From assembly GCA_034401795.1 (NCBI GenBank), contig CM067367.1:32439733-32503732 (forward strand): a stretch of 64,000 bases of DNA. The letters run 5' to 3'. The number at the start of each line of letters is the position of its first letter. Positions within the stretch are counted from its first letter, which is position 1. Below are positions 56,223 to 64,000 of the stretch, in pieces. The stretch is from Chaetoderma sp. LZ-2023a (lineage: Eukaryota; Mollusca; Caudofoveata; Chaetodermatida; Chaetodermatidae). The position numbers and the translations under genes are program-made. The notes beneath the pieces are model-generated. The model was not told where the DNA came from. It saw only the letters and a program-made list of their open reading frames with translations, and did no database searches.

Positions 56223-57305
56223 TACATTGGTAATATTTGAAAATATATATTAGGTCATAATGGGGCACTGTCCCGTCTTGTGCCAAAAGATGATGTCCCC
56301 TTTTGCCCCAATAAGATTTACTTCATTCTTAGCTTTTCCTGCCATTTTATAATCCATATGCATAGTTTATTTTGTGAATTATTATACTGCATTAAACTAT
56401 ATATTTAACAACCATTTTAATTTACCCATTGCTTTTGAGACAAGTCTAGAAATGCATTGCTTAAGATCCATATATTAACATGTGCAAAACTTTAGAAAAG
56501 CAATACAGAATACACTTACCATAGACGGCAATGAAAACTATATCTTTTCTAAAGTAATGGGAGATAATACATTCCTAAAAATGATTTGGTAGATGGCATT
56601 GTGCATATGCTGTGTGAGAGTGGGGGTGTGTCCTTTTTTGTCTCACGTTCCGGTTTGCCCCAAACTCAACTTCGGAGACAAGATATATCGGGACCCGGTG
56701 CCTCGAGACAAGATATATTGGGACCCAGTGCCTCTCCGTATTGGGACTGTAAAGGCACTGCAGTGGATCGTGTATTGTTGCTTTTGTTTCTGTTTCTGTT
56801 CATGTTAACCCCTGTATCACTAGTTTGATACAGACATTAAAATAGACTCGCTCATTCCAGTAGTACATATGGTATCAGCGTAAGTCTACGCAATGTCAGC
56901 AAATTCTTGTCATCAGTGAATTAAGCGGGACTATTTTCCTTTATCCAGTCTTCATATAAAAGACTATGAGCTTTCCATCATCTTGTTCTAAGTGAAATAA
57001 TATTGTCTGGTATGAATAGGATAGTTCACGTCTCTTTGTGAAATTCAATCCTCTTTACCATCCAAGTTCTGGTGGCAATTGCTACGCCAATGGCCACTCA
57101 TTAGATATCTTTTTCTCGATCTCATAATGAAGGAGATCTCGCGAGACACAAACGCTACTAGCCCATCGAAGGTCCGTTAACGCATGTTGTGTCGATGGCT
57201 GTGGTTGGCCAGCAGGTGAATACCTGTCAGTCAATCACAGCCACGAGACAGTAGACAATGGGATTCCTGACCATTGTGATATTACGTCACACATTGATAT
57301 GACAA
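56223..57305. other. Intron, nothing recognised
   Basis: A small duplication of ATATATCGGGACCCGGTGCC-like sequence at about 56680-56740. Otherwise no features. Confidence 0.4.

Positions 57306-57382
<77 letters not shown>
57306..57382. repeat. (ACT)n microsatellite
   Basis: About 25 units flanked by TGACAATA and TGACGTCACATT. Confidence 0.95.
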
Positions 57383-57625
57383 TGACGTCACATTCTAAAA
57401 TTTGCATTAACCAATGGAGTGTTTTGTCGAGTTTACACGAATTGGAGGATAGCTCGTATTAACAATTGGAATGGCGGTCGGTGTTAATTATGTAGAATGT
57501 TATAAAGTTTCTCTAAATATCCACCCACCCCGATCTTTCGGCATGCACTTGCCTGGCCTCTAGTTTATGAGTTCAACCAAAAGCACAGCATCTATCAAAG
57601 TGGAATCCTCATTTCATCTTGTTAG

Positions 57626-58697
<1,072 letters not shown>

Positions 58698-58934
58698 ATA
58701 CACAGAATCAGACATGGACAGAGGGTTGTGAACGCGAATGCACATGTGCAGATGCTGCTAGTGATTATGTCACATGCATTGACAGGTCTGTAAATATACA
58801 TCATTTTATGAAGTAACATAATCATTGTATTACCGTTCATACAAACATCCTATTTCCCTGGTAACTGCTAGTCGCATTTATAACAGCTGAGCTTAAACAG
58901 TCATCATTATAACAGTTCATGCTGCAATGAATAG

Positions 58935-59312
58935 ATCCGATCTCTCACTCAAGTATATGACATCATAATCATTCAATTACGTTACATGTAGGCTGACATC
59001 ACAATCAAAATGCGTAGGCTAATAAATGGCGTATCTAGCTCTGTCTTGAACATTGACTACTAGTCCGGCAAGTGTATTAATATTATGTCTTTACTATTTA
59101 ATAAACAGTATGTTGAATATTTTGAAACTAATTTGACTGGTTGCTGTTGCAACAGCACCCAGTCAAATTTGTTTCAAGCTATTAAACAGCTTACCTGTAT
59201 AGTTACCTTTATATTGGGATTCTGGGAATTCACAGTTCAATAGATCACAACACGAACAATGCATGAGCGGAGCTTAGCTAAAATGGGCGTGGCGTAGATA
59301 GAAACGGACCCC
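58935..59312 (-). mobile_element. MITE family A, inverted copy
   Basis: ATATGACATCATAATCA at the left, hairpin arms at 59110-59190, eroded right end (GGCGTGGCGTAGATAGAAA, CGGACC). Confidence 0.85.
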
Positions 59313-59444
59313 TGTATTAACTATCTTCCGAGTATTGACTATATGATGACACCATGAATGAGTAACGGGTAGTTCATTTTGATACTAACTCGATAAATGT
59401 TGACAAGGCTTGGCACTGTGAAGACTTGTCAGGATCAATCAAGT

Positions 59445-59650
59445 TAGTATTAACCCTTTCATGATGAAGCCGGTCAAAACCAAGTGGTCTATAGAAATGT
59501 CCATTTTGCAGGCCATTAGAAGACTTAATTTACCGCCGGTAACCGAGCCAGTCATTCCAGTGGTATATTTTCAAAATAGTCTTCCTTTGGCCTGCAAATG
59601 AGCACACATTTTGATATTTGTAATCAAATTTAGCCATTAACGTGTTAAAA
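59445..59650. mobile_element. Family B hairpin MITE
   Basis: Left TTAACCCTTTCATGATG and right AACGTGTTAAAA. The centre GGTAACCGAGCCAGTCATTC is kept but the left half of the palindrome is shortened. TTTGGCCTGCAAATGAGC is present. Confidence 0.72.
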
Positions 59651-59730
59651 TCCACACGGATATGTTTCATGATATTGGCTATATGAGGCTAACATGAGTT
59701 AGGAATAGTACATTTTAATACTAACTCAAT

Positions 59731-60106
59731 TGACCTTTCCAATTTATCCATCATTCATATTACGTCATATGGCGTCATAATCAGCCACGTGATGTGTAGG
59801 ACGACGTCATAATCACGACGTCATGAATGACTCGATTTAGTCCGTCTTAAACACTTAATAGTCTGACACGTTGTATGATTTGTATGTCTTTGCTATTTAA
59901 TAAACATGCTGTGGAATATTTTGAAACTAAATTGACTGGGCGCTGTTGCTGCCATAATTAGTTCCAAAATATTCAACAGCTTACCTGCATAGTTTTCTGG
60001 AAAATAATAGTCAGAGAGTTCAGGGATCGATCGATCCCAACACAGGCGAAGCTTTGGTGGAGCTTAACAAGGGATGGGCGGGGCATAGCTAAAACTGGAA
60101 AGGTCC
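59731..60106 (-). mobile_element. MITE family A, full-length inverted copy
   Basis: TGACCTTTCCAATTTATCC at the left and TAAAACTGGAAAGGTCCA at the right. The hairpin's second arm is shortened. TGACGTCA-type sites at 59800-59830. Confidence 0.9.
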
Positions 60107-60184
60107 ATTGACATTAGGACTGTAAAAACATGCTAGGATAATTAAAGCTAGTATTAATATCCACACAGATATGATTAAAGGAAT

Positions 60185-60690
60185 TCTCACTGTATGTGAT
60201 AGAATTTGTCACCCCTAAGCCATCCGTCACGTTTAGCTTTTTATCATGAGGATAACGAAAGATATTCAGGCTTTAAAAGCTAAATGTTGATACATTGCTA
60301 CAGTCTATGATGGCTACCATGATTTACTTTTCAACCAATCAGAAAAAACCTAACATATCAGTCTCGGTATATACGCTCAGTCATAGAGGTGCCAGCTATA
60401 GTTGGCCATTGCGATATAAAAGCAATCATGCAGGTAACCTGTTGAATATTTTGAAACTAATTTAATTGGAAGTTGCAATCAAATTAGTTTCAAAATATTC
60501 AACTGGAAATATAATACATTGGCACTTACATGACATCACACATTATCGCTTGAGGGGACAAAATGGTGGTGCTCACTGTTCAACAAAGCAGATAATTGTG
60601 ATATAGCTATGGGAATGTGACAGGATGTGAATGATATGGAATCTATAAACCATAATCTACTGGTGCAATGCAACATTAGAGATTAGATTG
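60185..60690 (-). mobile_element. Element E, inverted partner of 23742-24335
   Basis: Complementary to the element at 23742 over most of its length: TATACGCTCAGTCATAGAGG, GACAAAATGGTGGTGCTCAC, GGAATCTATAAACCATAATC. The hairpin module is at about 60440-60502. Confidence 0.85.
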
Positions 60691-60944
60691 GCACCCCTTT
60701 AAACAGGGTCACCACCACCATCAGTAGTACCATGCTAACATAGCTACCAGGAGTTTGGAGTGTGTGTCGTGTACATCATACCATTGACAGTGAGATAAAG
60801 ACAGGATTTTATTGTTCAACAGCTATGTGCGTATGTAGCAACTATAAAATGAATCCTCTCTTGCAGATGCAGCTATTTCTCTATAAGGTCTACTTGAGCA
60901 TATGTACTGACTGCTTTCTACGTGGTGTTCACCTTGTGAACAGA

Positions 60945-60966
60945 AACAATAATAATAATAATAATA

Positions 60967-61008
<42 letters not shown>
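60945..61008. repeat. (AAT)n microsatellite next to a splice acceptor
   Basis: About 20 units ending 14 bp before the VWC6b acceptor CACTTCACAG. Confidence 0.95.
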
Positions 61009-61009
<1 letters not shown>

Positions 61010-61022
61010 TACCACTTCACAG

Positions 61023-61180
61023 GTGTCCAACCTATCGGTATGTACCTATCGGTTGTACCATGTCACGAACATCAACATGTTGTGAAGAACCAGTATGTAC
61101 CAGAGATATCCTTCCTTTTGATGCGCCAATAGGACTGTTAGCTGAGTATACTGGTACAGGCCTCCAGACTTCACTGACAG
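61023..61180 (+). CDS. VWC-like domain 6, exon b
   Basis: Phase 2 to phase 1, between CACTTCACAG and CTGACAG|GTCAGT. CPTYRYVPIGC, then CCEEPVC, and a spacer ending YTGTGLQTSLT. Its last ~14 bases and the donor seed an enormous minisatellite that starts at the junction itself. Confidence 0.93.
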
Positions 61181-63350
61181 GTCAGTATGACAGACTTCAC
61201 TCACAGGTTAGCATGACAGACTTCACTCACATGTTAGTATGACAGACTTCACTCACATGTTAGTATGACAAACTTCACTCACATGTTAGTATGACAGACT
61301 TCACTCACAGGTTAGTCTGACAGATTTCACTCACAGGTTAGTATGACAGACTTCACTCACATGTTAGTATGAAAGACTTCACTCAGAGGTTAGCATAACT
61401 GACTTCACTCACAGGTTAGTATGACAGACTTCACTCACAGGTTAGTATGACAGACTTCACTCACATGTTAGTATGACAGACTTCACTCACAGGTTAGGAT
61501 GACAGACTTCACTGATAGGTCAGTATGACAGACTTCACTGATAGGTCAGTATGACAGACTTCACGCACAGGTTAGTATGACAGACTTCACTCAGAGGTTA
61601 GTATGACAGACTTCACTCACATGTTAGTATGACAGACTTCACTCACAGGTTAGGATGACAGACTTCACTGATAGGTTAGTATGACAGACTTCACGCACAG
61701 GTTAGTATGACAGACTTCACTCAGAGGTTAGTATGACAGACTTCACTCACATGTTAGTATGACAGACTTCACTCACAGGTTAGCATGACAGATTTCACTC
61801 ACATGTTAGTATGACAGACTTCACTCACAGGTTAGCATGATAGATTTCACTCACATGTTAGTATGACAGACTTCACGCACAGGTTAGTATGACAGACTTC
61901 ACTCAGAGGTTAGTATGACAGACTTCACTCACATGTTAGTATGACAGACTTCACTCACAGGTTAGGATGACAGACTTCACTGATAGGTTAGTATGATAGA
62001 CTTCACGCACATGTTAGTATGACAGACTTCACTCAGAGGTTAGTATGACAGACTTCACTCTCATGTTAGTATGACAGACTTCACTCACAGGTTAGGATGA
62101 CAGACTTCACTGATAGGTTAGTATGATAGACTTCACGCACAGGTTAGTATGACAGACTTCACTCAGAGGTTAGTATGACAGACTTCACTCACATGTTAGT
62201 ATGACAGACTTCACTCACAGGTTAGTATGACAGACTTCACTGATACGTCAGTATGACAGACTTCACTGATAGCGTCAGTATGACAGACTTCGCTCACAGG
62301 TTAGCATGACAGATTTCACTCATATGTTAGTATGACAGACTTCACTCACAGGTTAGCATGATGGATTTCACTCACATGTTAGTATGACAGACTTCACTCA
62401 CAGGTCAGTATTACAGACTTCACTGATAGGTCAATATGACAGACTTCACTCACATGTTAGTATGGCAGACTTCACTCACATGTTAGTATGACAGACTTCA
62501 TGCACAGGTTAGTATGACAGTCTTCACTCACAGGTTAGTATGACAGACTTCACTCACATGTTAGTATGACAGACTTCACTCACAGGTTACTATGATAGAC
62601 TTCACTCACATATTAATATGATAGACTTCACTCACAGGTTAGTCTGACAGACTTCACTCACAGGTTAGTATGACAGTCTTCACTCACAGGTTAGTATGAC
62701 AGACTTCACTCACATGTTAGTATGACAGACTTCACTCACAGGTTACTATGATAGACTTCACTCACATATTAATATGACAGACTTCACTCACAGGTTAGTC
62801 TGACAGACTTCACTCACAGGTTAGTATGACAGACTTCACTCAGAGGTTAGCATGACAGACTTCAGTCACAGGTTAGTATGACAGACTTCACTCACAGGTT
62901 AGTATGATAGACTTCACGCACAGGTTAGTATGACAGACTTCACTCAGAGGTTAGCATGACAGACTTCACTCACAGGTTAGTATGACAGACTTCACCCACA
63001 TGTTAGTATGGCAGACTTCACTCACAGGTTAGGATGACAGGCTTTACTGATAGGTCAGTATGACAGACTTCACTGATAGGTCAGTATGATAGACTTCGCT
63101 CACAGGTTAGTATGACAGACTTCACTCACAGGTTAGGATGACAGACTTCACTCACATGTTAGCATGACAGATTTCACTCACATGTTAGTATGACAGACTT
63201 CACTCACAGGTTAGTGTGACAGACTTCACTCACAGGTGACTATGATAGACTTCATTCACTCAAATATTAATGTGACAGACTTCACTCACAGGTTAGTCTG
63301 ACAGACTTCACGTACAGGTTAGTATAACAGACTTCACACACAGGTCAGTA
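61167..63350 (+). repeat. 26 bp minisatellite built on the VWC6b donor, ~84 copies
   Basis: The exon end AGACTTCACTGACAG and donor GTCAGTATGAC are repeated as a 26 bp unit, GACTTCACTCACAG then GTTAGTATGACA, for about 2.2 kb. Variants have CACATGTTAGT, GATAGGTCAGT or CAGAGGTTAGC, and some higher-order blocks are repeated (for example near 61480-61760). Most units keep a donor-like AG|GTTAGT. The unit is not a multiple of three. Confidence 0.96.
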
Positions 63351-63624
63351 TGCTAGAGTCAGGTGAAAATGAAGGATTCACTCCGAGGATAGTTTGACAT
63401 AGCGTGTTGAAAATCAGTGACTGTTGTTAGTCTTGTGTGTTGTTTTCTGTGTATTATTCTGATTGTCCCATAACTTTTGTTCGTCTATGTTGTCTATATA
63501 ATTAAAGTGTTGGGTGTGAATAGAGTTATTATCTTTACCCACGTCGCATATGTCTCGGTAATTACCAGTCCAATTTGGCTAAAAAAATTAACACAAGAAC
63601 GTATCTTAACATACACTAAAAATG

Positions 63625-63625
63625 C

Positions 63626-63693
<68 letters not shown>
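63625..63693. repeat. (AGT)n microsatellite next to a splice acceptor
   Basis: About 23 units, followed by GGGTTTTTGTTACAG, the acceptor of VWC7a. Confidence 0.95.
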
Positions 63694-63707
63694 GGTTTTT
63701 GTTACAG

Positions 63708-63822
63708 GACAATGTGTGTACAAAGGTGTCGCATATAACCAGGGTGATACCTGGCAGGATGAATGTAGTCTGGATTGTGAATGTATTGACTCTGTATCCT
63801 CTACATATCGATGCACAAGCAG
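63708..63822 (+). CDS. VWC-like domain 7, exon a (gene continues beyond the window)
   Basis: Phase 1 to phase 2, ending AGCAG|GTAAAC. Contains QCVYKGVAYNQGDTW, then ECSLDCECID and YRCTS. It most resembles VWC3a (CVYEGVAYGEG). The usual GC of the cluster is EC here. The partner b-exon must lie beyond 64000. Confidence 0.9.
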
Positions 63823-64000
63823 GTAAACAACACCACACAACCCCCACCATCAACGACATCATGTTAATCATTACAACGCATGTTGAACAACCGCTGTTGA
63901 TTTTTTTTAATAATGTTGCTGAAAGTTGTAGTCATATGAAAAGAAATAAGATTTAGAAATCTGAAAAGTTGGTGGTCTGATGGTTAATTCAAACATATTT
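63823..64000. other. Start of the intron after VWC7a
   Basis: Non-coding, no repeat recognised. Confidence 0.5.

Noticed and set aside
61167..63350. CRISPR-like array
   Set aside because: Units are directly tandem without unique spacers, in an animal intron. This is a minisatellite.

Overview
The window is animal genomic DNA. It holds one very long, exon-sparse gene on the + strand that is open at both ends, buried in introns full of repeats. The module set is extracellular-matrix type: von Willebrand A (VWA), thrombospondin type 1 (TSP1), ShKT and VWC-like domains. With a DIRS retrotransposon, several non-LTR retrotransposon relics, many short hairpin MITEs and long microsatellites, this suggests a marine invertebrate, probably a mollusc. 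That assignment is inference and nothing in the window proves it.

Twenty-eight well-supported exons, plus one weaker linker candidate, join in a consistent phase scheme. Every module starts and ends in phase 1 and can therefore be shuffled. The order is VWA1 (302-1470), TSP1 (4156-4338), VWA2 (4972-9264), a possible linker (10584-10622), VWA3 (13555-19903), linker (22276-22317), VWA4 (23571-29070), linker (31917-31949), ShKT1 (32780-32911), linker (34121-34144), VWC1 (34580-35405), VWC2 (36454-38350), ShKT2 (47452-47574), linker (48043-48069), then VWC3 to VWC6 (50532-61180) and the first half of VWC7 (63708-63822). VWC1 to VWC6 each have two exons with the same phase-2 intron between the fifth and sixth cysteines, and the VWC7 half-exon ends at the same point. 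The four VWA domains have different intron positions. The product is most simply a large secreted adhesive or matrix protein. No signal peptide, first exon or stop codon lies in the window.

The introns hold about 20 copies of a ~400 bp MITE (family A: ends like GGACCTTTCCAGTTT, a ~90 bp internal palindrome, many TGACGTCA sites), a second hairpin family (B), and three sparse families (C, D, E) present as inverted pairs. They also hold LINE fragments (RTE-like at 9573, 20090, 33060, 48215 and 49440; CR1/jockey-like at 38510-40620). A degenerate DIRS element (41553-47426) carries inverted terminal repeats, an internal complementary region, reverse transcriptase/RNase H and tyrosine recombinase. 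Its right end stops about 25 bp before an exon.

The most unusual signal is a set of four separate tandem arrays, at 34404, 50629, 57626 and 61167. Each repeats an exon-intron junction of a VWC exon, so each copy carries a splice acceptor or donor plus a piece of coding sequence.
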